Shown piece by piece: positions 16,366 to 24,919 of a stretch of DNA of 64,000 bases. The first letter of the stretch is position 1; every line of letters starts with the position of its first letter. Below the pieces are notes generated by a model. That model made no database searches, was not told the origin of the DNA, and worked only from the letters and a program-made list of their open reading frames with translations. Where the stretch lies: contig NZ_FXAY01000004.1 in assembly GCF_900177685.1 (NCBI RefSeq), positions 1-64,000 on the forward strand, written 5' to 3'. The position numbers and the translations under genes are program-made. Origin of the DNA: Agreia pratensis (GTDB lineage Bacteria > Actinomycetota > Actinomycetes > Actinomycetales > Microbacteriaceae).

Positions 16366-17430
16366 ATGGCCAAAGCGCCTACTGTCTATGACGTGGCCGA
16401 GCGCGCGGGCGTATCGATCGCCAGCGTCTCGCGCGTCTTGCGCAGCCCCGACTCGGTGAAGCAGCAGACCCGAGAGCGGGTGCTCGAGGCCGTTCGGCAT
16501 CTCGGCTACGTTCCGAGTGCGAATGCCCGCGGGCTCGCGGCTCGGCGAACCAACGTGATCGGGCTGTTCTTTCCCGGCCACGACGATGTGGCGGGATCCG
16601 AGGGCCAGCTCGTCGCGGCATCCGGCGGGGTCACGACCGTGCGTGACGACCCGACGACCGAGCCGGAGACGAACAACTTCTACTTCGACGAGGTGCTGCG
16701 CGGCGCCGAGATCGAGGCCTGGCGACGAGGCTTTGCGCTGATGGTGGCAGCCGGTCGTGGGGCGTCGCGCGAGGCGATCGTGAACGACATCGCGGGACGG
16801 GTCGATGGTCTGGCCGTGCTGGCACGCACCGTGCCCGACGAACTGCTCACGCATGTGGCCCGGCGCATCCCCGTGGTCGTTCTCGCGGCGACGCGCGGAA
16901 CGGACGAGTTCGATCACGTGAGCGTCAACAACGCTCCCGGCATGCGCGCTATGACCGAGCACGTTCTGAGCGCGGGGGCCAGGCGCCTGCTGTACATCGC
17001 CGGCCCCGAGGACTCGCCCGACGATGCCGAGCGACTTCAGGGATTCAGGGCGGCGGTCGACGGCGTCGCAGACGTGACGGTCGAGCTGATCCGCGGCGAC
17101 TTCAGCAGGGTTCAGGGGCGTGAGATCGCGCTGGGCATCGACCCGCTTCCCGATGCGATCGTCTGCTCGAACGATCAGACGGCGCTCGGCGTTCTGGATG
17201 CGATGGGTCGCCGGTCGATCAGCGTTCCTGATGACGTGATGGTCACCGGTTTCGACGGCATCACGGCCGGGCGGCACTCGTCGCCGCGCCTCACCACCGT
17301 GCACCAGCCGATGGTGGAGCTCGGCCGCGCGGCCATCCAGGCGTTGACCGCCCGCCTCGACGACCCGTCGATGGACGCGCGGTCGCTCGTGCTCCCGGTG
17401 CAGGTCCTGTTGAGGGAGAGCTGCCCGTAG
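16366..17430 (+). CDS. LacI-family transcriptional regulator
   Basis: A 354-residue sugar-responsive regulator. The HTH and hinge are textbook: PTVYDVAERAGVSIASVSRVL (about 4-24) and GYVPSANARGLAARRTN (hinge, about 46-62). A periplasmic-binding-protein-like ligand domain follows, with IAGRVDGLAVLA, VSVNNAPGMRAMTEHVL, DAIVCSNDQTALGVLDAM and VTGFDGITAGRHSSPRLTTVHQP. An insert near residues 75-100 (GHDDVAGSEGQ to TEPETNN) lengthens the first subdomain. ATG at 16366 follows GAGAGGGAAG. It directly precedes the beta-glucoside operon, whose promoter carries a LacI-type palindrome, so local repression relieved by a beta-glucoside-derived ligand is the natural model. Confidence 0.92.
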   Translation: MAKAPTVYDVAERAGVSIASVSRVLRSPDSVKQQTRERVLEAVRHLGYVPSANARGLAARRTNVIGLFFPGHDDVAGSEGQLVAASGGVTTVRDDPTTEPETNNFYFDEVLRGAEIEAWRRGFALMVAAGRGASREAIVNDIAGRVDGLAVLARTVPDELLTHVARRIPVVVLAATRGTDEFDHVSVNNAPGMRAMTEHVLSAGARRLLYIAGPEDSPDDAERLQGFRAAVDGVADVTVELIRGDFSRVQGREIALGIDPLPDAIVCSNDQTALGVLDAMGRRSISVPDDVMVTGFDGITAGRHSSPRLTTVHQPMVELGRAAIQALTARLDDPSMDARSLVLPVQVLLRESCP

Positions 17431-17436
17431 GGTTCG

Positions 17437-17465
17437 CGAGAGCTTCACGCGGAGGTGAATTCTCG
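17437..17465 (+). terminator. Hairpin between lacI-type gene and sugar operon
   Basis: CGAGA-gc-TTCAC, loop GCGGAG, GTGAA-t-TCTCG forms two 5-bp stems split by a small internal loop, 7 nt after the regulator stop. No T tract follows. It probably reduces read-through into the operator-controlled promoter immediately downstream. Confidence 0.4.
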
Positions 17466-17468
17466 GGC

Positions 17469-17499
17469 TTGCATTTGCAAACTGTAAGCGCATACAGTT
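17469..17499 (+). promoter_or_regulatory. Promoter with overlapping LacI-family operator
   Basis: TTGCAT (17469-17474) and TACAGT (17493-17498), 18 nt apart, make a sigma-A-type promoter. Embedded in it is a 20-bp palindrome, 17480-17499, with arms AACTGTA and TACAGTT around AGCGCA; its GCGC centre is typical of LacI-family operators. Repressor binding would cover the -10 box. The operon start codon is 65 nt downstream. Confidence 0.75.
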
Positions 17500-17563
17500 A
17501 GCTGAACGTGCACGTCACGACCAAACACGTCAGTTCATCGTCGACCTGAGAAAAGCGGTTTCA

Positions 17564-19216
17564 ATGAAGCACCCAACAAGGCGCCGGCTGGGCGCACTCG
17601 TCTCAGCAATCATGCTGACCACGGGGCTCGCGGCTTGCAGCATCCAGATCGAGAGCGCACCCGACCCCTCGATTCCGAAAGACACGATGCTCGTGGCCGC
17701 CGACAATGGCTCACCGCTGTTCGAGCGCAACTTCAACCCCTACATGACGAACAAGCGCACGGCCGCGTTCTACATGTACGAGCCCCTCGTTGTTCTCGAC
17801 AATGTGACGGGTGAGGAGCACCCCTGGCTCGCGACGGGCTATGCACTTCCCGACCCCTCGACTGTGGTGTTCACCATTCGTGACGGTGTGAAATGGTCTG
17901 ACGGCAAGCCGTTCACCCCGAAAGACGTGGCCTTCAGCTTCGATCTGCTCAAGAAGTACCCGACCTTCGACCTGCAGGGCATCTGGACGTACATCGACAC
18001 GGTCGAGACGAGCGACACGACGGTGACCGTGCACCTCAAGGCGCCTGACGTTCCCGCCGCGCAGCTCATCGCGACGACGCTCATCGTGCCGGAGCACATC
18101 TGGAAAGACGTGCCCGACCCGTCGACGTTCCGAAACCCCGACCCGGTCGGCACCGGACCCTACACTCTGGGCAACTTCGCCGCCCAGCAGTACACGATCG
18201 ACAAGAACCCCACCTACTGGCAGGCCGACAAGGTCGCCGCCGAGCACATCATCCTGCCGGCCACCAACACGCAGCTCGACGTGGCCACCAAGGGCTACGA
18301 CTGGGCCTATTCGTTCATCTCCGACGTCGACGGCGCCTGGGTGGGCGCGGGTAACAAGAACACCTACTGGTTCCCGCCGGGAGGCACGGTCGCTCTGTTC
18401 CCGAATCTGACCAAGGCGCCCTTCAACGACCTGAACGTGCGGCAGGGACTGTCGCTCGCGCTCGATCGCAAGGCTGTGGGCGACTCGGCCGCCGAGGGCT
18501 ATATGGATGTGGCGGGTCAGACGAACATCCTGCTCCCGTACCAGCAGAGCCTGCTCGATCCGTCGATTCCCGACTCGGGGCTCGTGACCCAGAACCAGCA
18601 GAAGGCGCTCGAGTACTTCGCCCAGGCCGGCTACACCCAGCAGGGCGGCAAGCTCGTCGATGCCTCGGGCACCCAGCTCAGCTTCACCATCACCACTGCG
18701 AACGGCTACAACGACTGGCTGAAGGGTGTGCAGGAGGTGCAGAAGCAGTGGGGTGCCATCGGCATCGACGTGAAGGTCTCGAGCCCGCAACCCGCGGCCT
18801 ACCAGCTGGCTCTGCGCAACGGCGAGTACGACCTCGCCATGGGCGGAACCGGCGGAACCGGCTCGATCTTCCGCGATTTCAACTCTCTGCTCTCGAGCGA
18901 CTATCTGAAGCCCGTCGGCCAGGAGGCGACGAACAACTTCGAGCGCTACAGCAACCCCGAGGCTGACGACCTGCTCGCCCAGTACAAGCTCGCCGTAGAT
19001 CCGGAGAAGCAGAAGCAGCTGGGCTATCAGCTGCAGAACGTCGTCTACAACGATCTGCCCATCCTCAGCCTCTACTACGGCGGATCGTGGGGCCTGATGA
19101 GCGATGCGAAGTTCACCGGCTGGCCCAGCGCGGCCGACCCGTATGCCTCGCCCAAGACCTACGAATCCACCCCTCTGCTCGTTCTCACCCATCTGAAGAA
19201 GGTCAACGATGACTAG
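17564..19216 (+). CDS. ABC transporter substrate-binding lipoprotein (SBP_bac_5, oligosaccharide/peptide type)
   Basis: Captures the substrate for the importer encoded downstream. The 550-residue protein has a lipoprotein signal with LAAC (Cys25) and the cluster-C family-5 fold: VVFTIRDGVKWSDGKPFTPKDVAFSFD (about 105-131), NPDPVGTGPYTLGNF, and VRQGLSLALDRKAVGDSAAEGY. This family binds peptides or, as with the Thermotoga cellobiose and xyloglucan proteins, beta-oligosaccharides. The presence of a GH1 enzyme, a LacI regulator and no peptidase in the operon favours beta-glucosides. Its stop overlaps the permease start by 8 nt. The Shine-Dalgarno (GAAAAG) is weak. Confidence 0.88.
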   Translation: MKHPTRRRLGALVSAIMLTTGLAACSIQIESAPDPSIPKDTMLVAADNGSPLFERNFNPYMTNKRTAAFYMYEPLVVLDNVTGEEHPWLATGYALPDPSTVVFTIRDGVKWSDGKPFTPKDVAFSFDLLKKYPTFDLQGIWTYIDTVETSDTTVTVHLKAPDVPAAQLIATTLIVPEHIWKDVPDPSTFRNPDPVGTGPYTLGNFAAQQYTIDKNPTYWQADKVAAEHIILPATNTQLDVATKGYDWAYSFISDVDGAWVGAGNKNTYWFPPGGTVALFPNLTKAPFNDLNVRQGLSLALDRKAVGDSAAEGYMDVAGQTNILLPYQQSLLDPSIPDSGLVTQNQQKALEYFAQAGYTQQGGKLVDASGTQLSFTITTANGYNDWLKGVQEVQKQWGAIGIDVKVSSPQPAAYQLALRNGEYDLAMGGTGGTGSIFRDFNSLLSSDYLKPVGQEATNNFERYSNPEADDLLAQYKLAVDPEKQKQLGYQLQNVVYNDLPILSLYYGGSWGLMSDAKFTGWPSAADPYASPKTYESTPLLVLTHLKKVNDD

Positions 19217-20270
19217 CGTCACGATCGCGCCCGGCAGCGCAGACATCTCTGCCGCGCCCCGAATAACAGGTTCAGGCAAGGGAAGGGCGTGGGCCTACGT
19301 CGCCCGCAAGGCCGGGCTGCTGCTGCTCACATTGTGGGCGGCCATCACGCTCAACTTCATCCTTCCCCGGCTGATGCCCGGATCGCCGGCCGACGCGGCC
19401 CTGGCGAAGCTCGCACAGAACGGGCCGGTGAGCGACGCGACCAAGGCGGCGATCGAGGCTCAACTGGGTGTGCCGACCGGCAACATCCTGGAGCAGTATG
19501 TGGCGTACCTGCATCAGGTCGTCACGCTCGACTTCGGCGTCTCGTACACGTTCTACCCGCAGAGCGTGTCCGAACTGGTCAGCACCGCGCTGCCCTACAC
19601 GCTCGTGTTGGTCGGCGTTGTGACGATCATCGCCTTCGTGCTCGGCACCCTGCTCGGTGTGCTCGCCGCCTGGAAGCGCGGCACCTGGCTCGACACGCTG
19701 CCCACGCTCGCCGGATCGTTCGCCAGCGCGTTTCCGTACTTCTGGACCGCGTTGCTGCTGCTGTTCTTCGCCGGCTACGTCGGCAGACTGTTCCCCACCT
19801 CCGGCGCGTACGGGCCGACCGCTTCGCCGCAGTTCACGCTCGGGTTCCTGGGGGACGCGATCTATCACGCGGCTCTTCCGGCGCTGACGATTCTCATCAC
19901 CTCGCTGGGCAGCTGGATTCTCGGCATGCGCAACACGATGATCTCGACGATCGGCGACGACTACGTGACCTTCGCCGAGGCCAACGGTCTGAAGCCTCGC
20001 ACCGTCGCCCTGCGCTACGCCGCACGCAACGCGATCCTGCCCAACCTCACGTCGTTCGGCCTCGCGCTCGGTGGAGTCGTCGGCGGATCGATTCTCGTCG
20101 AGCGGGTGTTCGGATACCCCGGCATCGGCTACCTGCTCTTCAACGCGGTCACCAACCAGGACTACCCGCTGATGCAGGCCCTGTTCCTGATGATCACCGT
20201 GAGCGTGCTCATCGCCAACTTCCTCGTCGACATCTTGTACGGCGTGCTTGACCCGAGGACCCGCCGATGA
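19209..20270 (+). CDS. ABC transporter permease (DppB/OppB family)
   Basis: The first inner-membrane permease of the family-5 importer. The 353-residue protein begins with a cytoplasmic tail, then a first helix LLLLTLWAAITLNFILPRLMPGSP, which is the signature OppB N-terminus. A periplasmic loop follows, then five more helices (VLVGVVTIIAFVLGTLLGVLAAW, FPYFWTALLLLFFAGYV, and later ones). The EAA-type coupling loop reads YVTFAEANGLKPRTVALRYAARNAILP. The gene overlaps its neighbours on both sides (8 nt and 4 nt), so expression is translationally coupled within the operon. Function is well supported; the transported sugar is inferred from context. Confidence 0.9.
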   Translation: MTSVTIAPGSADISAAPRITGSGKGRAWAYVARKAGLLLLTLWAAITLNFILPRLMPGSPADAALAKLAQNGPVSDATKAAIEAQLGVPTGNILEQYVAYLHQVVTLDFGVSYTFYPQSVSELVSTALPYTLVLVGVVTIIAFVLGTLLGVLAAWKRGTWLDTLPTLAGSFASAFPYFWTALLLLFFAGYVGRLFPTSGAYGPTASPQFTLGFLGDAIYHAALPALTILITSLGSWILGMRNTMISTIGDDYVTFAEANGLKPRTVALRYAARNAILPNLTSFGLALGGVVGGSILVERVFGYPGIGYLLFNAVTNQDYPLMQALFLMITVSVLIANFLVDILYGVLDPRTRR

Positions 20271-21205
20271 GCACTCAGAGCATTCCCCCCTCGACCCGCG
20301 CTGTGCGCGCCATCGAGGAAGCATCCATCGCACCTGCCCCGAGCCCGCTCAAGGTCGTGCTGCGCGTCGCATCCACCGTGTGGTCGAACGGCAAGGCCCG
20401 CATCGGCATCATCATCCTCGGACTGATGATTCTGATCGCGGTCTTCGCGCCGTTGCTCGCCCCCTACGGCGCCAGGCAGAACGGCTTCGACCGCTCCGCT
20501 GATGCCTCGGCCGCGCACTGGCTCGGCACGACGGCCGCCGGCGAGGACGTTCTGTCTCAGCTCATCTGGGGCGCGCAGATCAGTATCTTCGTCGGACTCG
20601 TCGCCGGCCTGCTCTCGACCGTGATCGCGGTTCTCGTGGGGCTCAGTTGGGGGTACGTGCGGGGCTTCGGCGCCGATGTCATCAACTTCATCGTCAACCT
20701 GTTCCTCGTGATTCCGGGTCTTCCGTTGATGATCGTGATCGCCGCGTACCTCTCAGGTGGCGGAATCGGCATGATCATCGTGGTCGTCGTGATCACCGGA
20801 TGGGCGTGGGGCGCGAGGGTATTGCGCAGCCAGACGCAGTCGCTGCGTTCTCGTGACTTCGTCACCGCCGCGGTCTTCAGCGGCGAACGTCCGTTCCGCA
20901 TCGTGTTCCGCGAGATCCTGCCGAACATGACCTCGCTCATCGTCGGCAACTTCTTCGGAGCCGCCACCGCCGCGATTCTGGCGGAAGCCGGACTCGAGTA
21001 TCTCGGCCTCGGAGACACCACGGTTGTCAGCTGGGGAACGATGCTCTTCTGGGCGCAGAACTCCAACGCCCTGCTCACAGGCCAGTGGGCGCTGCTCTTC
21101 GCGCCCGGTCTCTGCATCGCCCTGCTCGCCACGAGCCTCACCCTCATCAACTTCGGCGTCGACGGAATCTCCAATCCGCGCCTCCGGGAAGGAAGCAAGC
21201 GATGA
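20267..21205 (+). CDS. ABC transporter permease (DppC/OppC family)
   Basis: The second permease, 312 residues, pairs with the preceding one to form the channel. An N-terminal cytoplasmic segment rich in Pro and Ala is followed by ARIGIIILGLMILIAVFAPLLAPYG, the OppC signature, then HWLGTTAAGEDVLSQLIWGAQISIFVG (periplasmic entry and helix 2). The EAA coupling loop is RSRDFVTAAVFSGERPFRIVFREILPNMTSL, and the end contains the typical GLEYLGLGDTTVVSWGTML element. ATGA overlaps link it to the upstream permease and the downstream ATPase, which is typical of tight import operons. Confidence 0.9.
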   Translation: MSTQSIPPSTRAVRAIEEASIAPAPSPLKVVLRVASTVWSNGKARIGIIILGLMILIAVFAPLLAPYGARQNGFDRSADASAAHWLGTTAAGEDVLSQLIWGAQISIFVGLVAGLLSTVIAVLVGLSWGYVRGFGADVINFIVNLFLVIPGLPLMIVIAAYLSGGGIGMIIVVVVITGWAWGARVLRSQTQSLRSRDFVTAAVFSGERPFRIVFREILPNMTSLIVGNFFGAATAAILAEAGLEYLGLGDTTVVSWGTMLFWAQNSNALLTGQWALLFAPGLCIALLATSLTLINFGVDGISNPRLREGSKR

Positions 21206-22848
21206 CCGCCCTGCTCGAGATCACAGACCTCTCGGTCGACTATGGAGAGGGCGCCGGCAGCACTCACGCTGTAAACCACGTATCGTTCACCCTCCAGCAT
21301 GGCGAGTTCGTCGGACTCGTCGGCGAATCGGGCTCCGGAAAGTCCACCCTGGGTTTCGCCGTCACGGGACTGTCGAAGCCGCCGGCCCACGTCGTGGGCG
21401 GCAGCATCCTGCTCGACGGGGTCGACATCGCGAGCCTCTCGAGCGCCGATCTGCGTGAGCAGCGGCACGGTGGCATCGCCATGGTGCTGCAGTCGGGCAT
21501 GAATGCGCTGAACCCCGTGCGCAGCATCCGTAATCACTTCGTCGACATCTTCCGCGCCCACGGTCATATCGACCGCGCGGACTGGAACTCTCGCGCCGAG
21601 GAGCTCGTCGCCAAGGTCGAGCTGCCCTCCAGCGTTCTCGACCGTTATCCCGGCGAGCTCTCGGGAGGTATGCGCCAGCGCGTGTCGATCGCGCTCGCGC
21701 TGTCGCTCGAACCGAAGCTCATGGTCTTCGACGAGCCGACGACCGCGCTCGACGTTCTCGTGCAGCACGCCGTGATGGACACCATCATCGAGCTGCAGAA
21801 GAAAGAGAACTTCACGGCGCTGCTGATCAGCCACGACCTGGGCATCGTGCTCGAGTCGGCGCAGCGTGTGCTCGTCATGCACGAGGGCGAGATCGTCGAG
21901 GATGCTCCGTCGCGGCAGATTCTCGAAAGCCCGCGCGACGACTACACGAAGATGCTGCTGTCGCACTATGCAGATCCGCGCGCCGACGTCGTCGAGCTGC
22001 CGGGCTTCGAGAAACGCGTGGCTTCTGTCTCGTCGCGCACCCGGCAGAAAGACCAGAAGGCCATCGTCGTCGACCACGTCTCGAAGGTGTACCCCGCGCC
22101 CCGCCGGGGCGAGCCCCAGGTCACCGCGGTCGACGATGTCTCGTTCACGCTCGAGCCGGGCCAGTCGCTCGCGCTCGTCGGCGCATCCGGAAGTGGCAAG
22201 TCGACGCTGGCGAAACTGATCACCGCGGTCGAGAAGCCCTCCGCGGGCAGCGTGCGCTTCGGCGATCTCGACGTGGGCTCGCTGCGCAGAGGTCAGTTCC
22301 GCCAGCTGCACCGCGACGTGCAGATGGTGTTCCAGGATCCGTACGCGGCACTGAACCCGCTGCACACCGTCGAGTACACGCTCACGCGGCCTGTTGTGAA
22401 CTTCACCGGGCTGAAGGGCCTGGATGCGCGGCGTCGGGTTCTCGAGCTGCTCGACACGGTGGGTCTGTCGCCGGTCGAGGAGTTCGCGGCGAAGCTTCCG
22501 CACCAGCTGTCGGGTGGCCAGCGTCAGCGCGTGGTGATCGCCCGCGCCCTCGCGAGCAACCCGCAGGTGATCATCGCCGATGAGCCCGTATCGATGCTCG
22601 ATGTGTCGCTGCGTGCCGGCGTGCTCGCCCTGCTCGAAGACCTGCGCGAGCAGTGGGGCGTGTCGCTCCTCTACATCACCCACGATCTTCTGTCGGCGCG
22701 CGTGGTGACCGACAACATCATGGTGTTGAACGGCGGCCGAGTGGTTGAACGTGGCAACACCGCCGAGGTGCTGCGCAACCCGAGCGACGAATACACGATC
22801 CGCCTGCTCGACGCCATTCCGAACCCCGGCCGACGGGACGTCGCGTGA
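21202..22848 (+). CDS. Fused ABC transporter ATP-binding protein (two ATPase domains)
   Basis: Powers the importer. Two complete ATPase cassettes are fused in 548 residues, equivalent to DppD plus DppF in one chain. Domain 1 has Walker A GESGSGKST (about 41-49), signature LSGGMRQRVSIAL and Walker B LMVFDEPTTALDV. Domain 2 has GASGSGKST (about 331-339), the linker motif QMVFQDPYAALNPLHT, signature LSGGQRQRVVIARAL and VIIADEPVSMLDV. ATG at 21202 overlaps the permease stop and has GGAAGGAAGC upstream. The following hydrolase start overlaps its stop (GTGA). Fused double ATPases of this kind are common for family-5 importers. Confidence 0.92.
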   Translation: MTALLEITDLSVDYGEGAGSTHAVNHVSFTLQHGEFVGLVGESGSGKSTLGFAVTGLSKPPAHVVGGSILLDGVDIASLSSADLREQRHGGIAMVLQSGMNALNPVRSIRNHFVDIFRAHGHIDRADWNSRAEELVAKVELPSSVLDRYPGELSGGMRQRVSIALALSLEPKLMVFDEPTTALDVLVQHAVMDTIIELQKKENFTALLISHDLGIVLESAQRVLVMHEGEIVEDAPSRQILESPRDDYTKMLLSHYADPRADVVELPGFEKRVASVSSRTRQKDQKAIVVDHVSKVYPAPRRGEPQVTAVDDVSFTLEPGQSLALVGASGSGKSTLAKLITAVEKPSAGSVRFGDLDVGSLRRGQFRQLHRDVQMVFQDPYAALNPLHTVEYTLTRPVVNFTGLKGLDARRRVLELLDTVGLSPVEEFAAKLPHQLSGGQRQRVVIARALASNPQVIIADEPVSMLDVSLRAGVLALLEDLREQWGVSLLYITHDLLSARVVTDNIMVLNGGRVVERGNTAEVLRNPSDEYTIRLLDAIPNPGRRDVA

Positions 22849-23696
22849 CGTTCGGCGGGCTCACACTGCCCGCGTCACTGACCGTCTTCTCGATCGACGG
22901 GCTGACCGCGTTCCGTGCTACGCCCGTCGGCCCTGAGCGGGGAGTCGTACTCTTCGTTCCCGGGTTCACCGGCTCGAAGGAGGATCACCGCTTTCTGGTG
23001 GATCTCGCAGCGCGTCGAGGCTGGGATCCCTACTCTTACAGCCAGCGAGGCCAGGCCGACTCGATCGCGCCGCACGGCGTCGACGAGTACTCGCTCGACA
23101 AGCTTGCGGCCGACGCGGTCGCCGTCGCGGAGAGCATCGGACGAGGCCGACCCGTTCATCTGGTGGGCCACAGTCTCGGTGGCCTCGTCGCCCGGGCGGC
23201 AGCCATCCTGCGCCCGTCGGTCTTCGCCGACCTGACCATGCTCTGCTCGGGTCCGGGCGGCCAGGGAACGGAGCACCATCGCGATGATGCGGCGTTCGTG
23301 GCCCGACACGGCACGCTCGCATGGTGGGAGCACAACAACCCACTCGGTGCGAGAAACGAAGACGAGGTCTTCGTGCGCGATCGTGCGGCGGCCTCCAGCG
23401 ACGACAACTTTCTCGCCATGGCGGCGATCCTGCGCGATACCCCCGATTCGAGCGACGCCCTCCGCCACACCGGTCTGCCGGTGCTCGTGGCGCACGGCGA
23501 TTCCGATGATGCCTGGCCCATCGCATCCCAACTCGCCATGGCTCGCCGGGTCGGCGCGCGCTACGAGATCATCCCGAATGCCGGGCACCTGCCGAACATC
23601 GACAACCCGGAATACACGACCGAGCTGCTCGACGGCTTCTGGTCGCAGCGACCGGGCGCTCAAGACCCCAGCACCAACGACAAAGGAGAATCCTGA
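22845..23696 (+). CDS. Alpha/beta-fold hydrolase in sugar operon
   Basis: A 283-residue serine hydrolase. The oxyanion region VLFVPGFTGSKEDH, nucleophile elbow GHSLGG (Ser110), acid in VLVAHGDSDDAWP and the histidine in NAGHLPNID make a complete catalytic triad. There is no signal peptide, so it is cytoplasmic. It sits between the transporter ATPase and the beta-glucosidase with overlaps on both sides, so it probably acts on the same imported substrate. One possibility is removal of an acyl or aryl ester from a beta-glucoside before or after glucosidase action; that is inference. GTG start, and AAAGGAGAA for the next gene lies inside its 3' end. Confidence 0.8.
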   Translation: MTFGGLTLPASLTVFSIDGLTAFRATPVGPERGVVLFVPGFTGSKEDHRFLVDLAARRGWDPYSYSQRGQADSIAPHGVDEYSLDKLAADAVAVAESIGRGRPVHLVGHSLGGLVARAAAILRPSVFADLTMLCSGPGGQGTEHHRDDAAFVARHGTLAWWEHNNPLGARNEDEVFVRDRAAASSDDNFLAMAAILRDTPDSSDALRHTGLPVLVAHGDSDDAWPIASQLAMARRVGARYEIIPNAGHLPNIDNPEYTTELLDGFWSQRPGAQDPSTNDKGES

Positions 23697-24868
23697 TGCT
23701 CACCTTCCCCGACGGCTTTCTGTGGGGTGCGGCCACCGCCGCCCACCAGATCGAGGGAAACAACGTCAACAGCAACTGGTGGGTTCACGAGAACGAGCCG
23801 GGCACCACGATCGTGGAGCCCTCCGGAGACGCGGCGGACAGCTACCACCGCTACCGTGAGGACATCCGTCTGCTCGCAGATCTCGGGCTGAACTCCTACC
23901 GATTCAGCATCGAGTGGTCGCGCATCGAGCCCGAGCGCGGGCTCTACTCGCGCGCATCCGTCGATCACTACCGACGCATGGTCGACACCTGCCACGAGTT
24001 CGGAATCGAGCCCATCGTGACGCTGATGCACTTCACCGTTCCCCGATGGTTCGAGAACGACGGATTCTGGCGTGCGTCCGACGCGGCCGATCTGTTCGCC
24101 CGCTACACCGAACTCGCCCTGCCCGTCGTGGCCGAGGGCGTGAACTACGTGTGCACCATCAACGAGCCGAACATCGCCGCGATGCTGGCCGGGGGAGAAG
24201 ACGCGTCGAACCTCGTGGCCTACGGTCTTCCGAAGCCCGACCTCGGCGTGGCCGACGCGCTGCTCGAGTCTCACCGGCGCTCGCGAGAGGTGCTGTCGCA
24301 GGTCTCCGGACTCAAGACGGGCTGGACCATCGCGACTCAGGCCTTCGAGGCTGCCGATGAGCCTGGCTCAGAGGAGAAGAAGCGCGAGATCGCCTACCCG
24401 GCCGAGGACTGGTACCTCGAGAATGCTGCCGGCGACGACTTCATCGGCGTGCAGGCCTACACCCGCAACATCGTCGGACCGGAGGGCATCCGCCCGCCCG
24501 CCGCCGATGTCGAGAAGACGCTCACTCAGTGGGAGTACTTTCCACCAGCCGCCGGAATCGGCGTTCGTGCCGCGTGGGAGCTGAGCGATCACACGCCGGT
24601 CATGGTCACCGAGAACGGCATCGCGACTCAAGACGACAGCCGCCGCATCGACTACACCCGCGGTGCCCTCGAGGGCCTGCACGCGTGCATCGAAGACGGC
24701 ATCACCCTGCTGGGATATCAGCACTGGTCGGCGCTCGACAACTACGAGTGGGCCTCGGGCTTCGCACCCACCTTCGGGCTCATCGGCTGGGACAAGCAGA
24801 CCTTCGAGCGCACCCCCAAGCCCAGCGCGAGCTGGTACGGCGAGGTCGCCAAGGCAAACGGGCTCTAG
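23696..24868 (+). CDS. GH1 beta-glucosidase / 6-phospho-beta-glucosidase family
   Basis: Hydrolyses beta-glycosides brought in by the preceding importer. The GH1 N-terminal signature FPDGFLWGAATAAHQIEG is present. The general acid/base is Glu157 in TINEPN and the nucleophile is Glu306 in VTENG, so both catalytic residues are intact. W at WSALDNYEWASGF matches the aglycone-side motif DNYEW. At 390 residues it is shorter than the usual 440-480, with compressed loops between the catalytic strands. Because uptake is by ABC transport, not PTS, unphosphorylated beta-glucosides are the likely substrate. AAAGGAG lies 10 nt upstream; ATG overlaps the hydrolase stop by one base. A long hairpin follows. 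Confidence 0.9.
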   Translation: MLTFPDGFLWGAATAAHQIEGNNVNSNWWVHENEPGTTIVEPSGDAADSYHRYREDIRLLADLGLNSYRFSIEWSRIEPERGLYSRASVDHYRRMVDTCHEFGIEPIVTLMHFTVPRWFENDGFWRASDAADLFARYTELALPVVAEGVNYVCTINEPNIAAMLAGGEDASNLVAYGLPKPDLGVADALLESHRRSREVLSQVSGLKTGWTIATQAFEAADEPGSEEKKREIAYPAEDWYLENAAGDDFIGVQAYTRNIVGPEGIRPPAADVEKTLTQWEYFPPAAGIGVRAAWELSDHTPVMVTENGIATQDDSRRIDYTRGALEGLHACIEDGITLLGYQHWSALDNYEWASGFAPTFGLIGWDKQTFERTPKPSASWYGEVAKANGL

Positions 24869-24875
24869 GGCTGTG

Positions 24876-24919
24876 AGTCAGGGCCAGAGCAGCGTCGTCG
24901 ACCAGCTCTGGCCCTGACT
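24876..24919. terminator. Bidirectional terminator-like hairpin inside pdxH end
   Basis: AGTCAGGGCCAGAGC and GCTCTGGCCCTGACT form a perfect 15-bp stem with a 14-nt loop, placed between convergent genes and overlapping the last codons of the pdxH-like gene. There are no flanking T tracts. It probably blocks read-through from both sides. Confidence 0.6.

Noticed and set aside
17711-19279. Antisense open frame of about 520 codons opposite the substrate-binding protein.
   Set aside because: Shadow of a gene with clear family motifs; no start signal and a composition typical of the reverse complement.
20557-22683. Long antisense open frame (about 700 codons) opposite the ABC permease and ATPase genes.
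   Set aside because: It lies opposite well-supported transporter genes, has no recognisable motif, and is rich in Arg/His/Asp as expected of the complement of GC-rich coding DNA.
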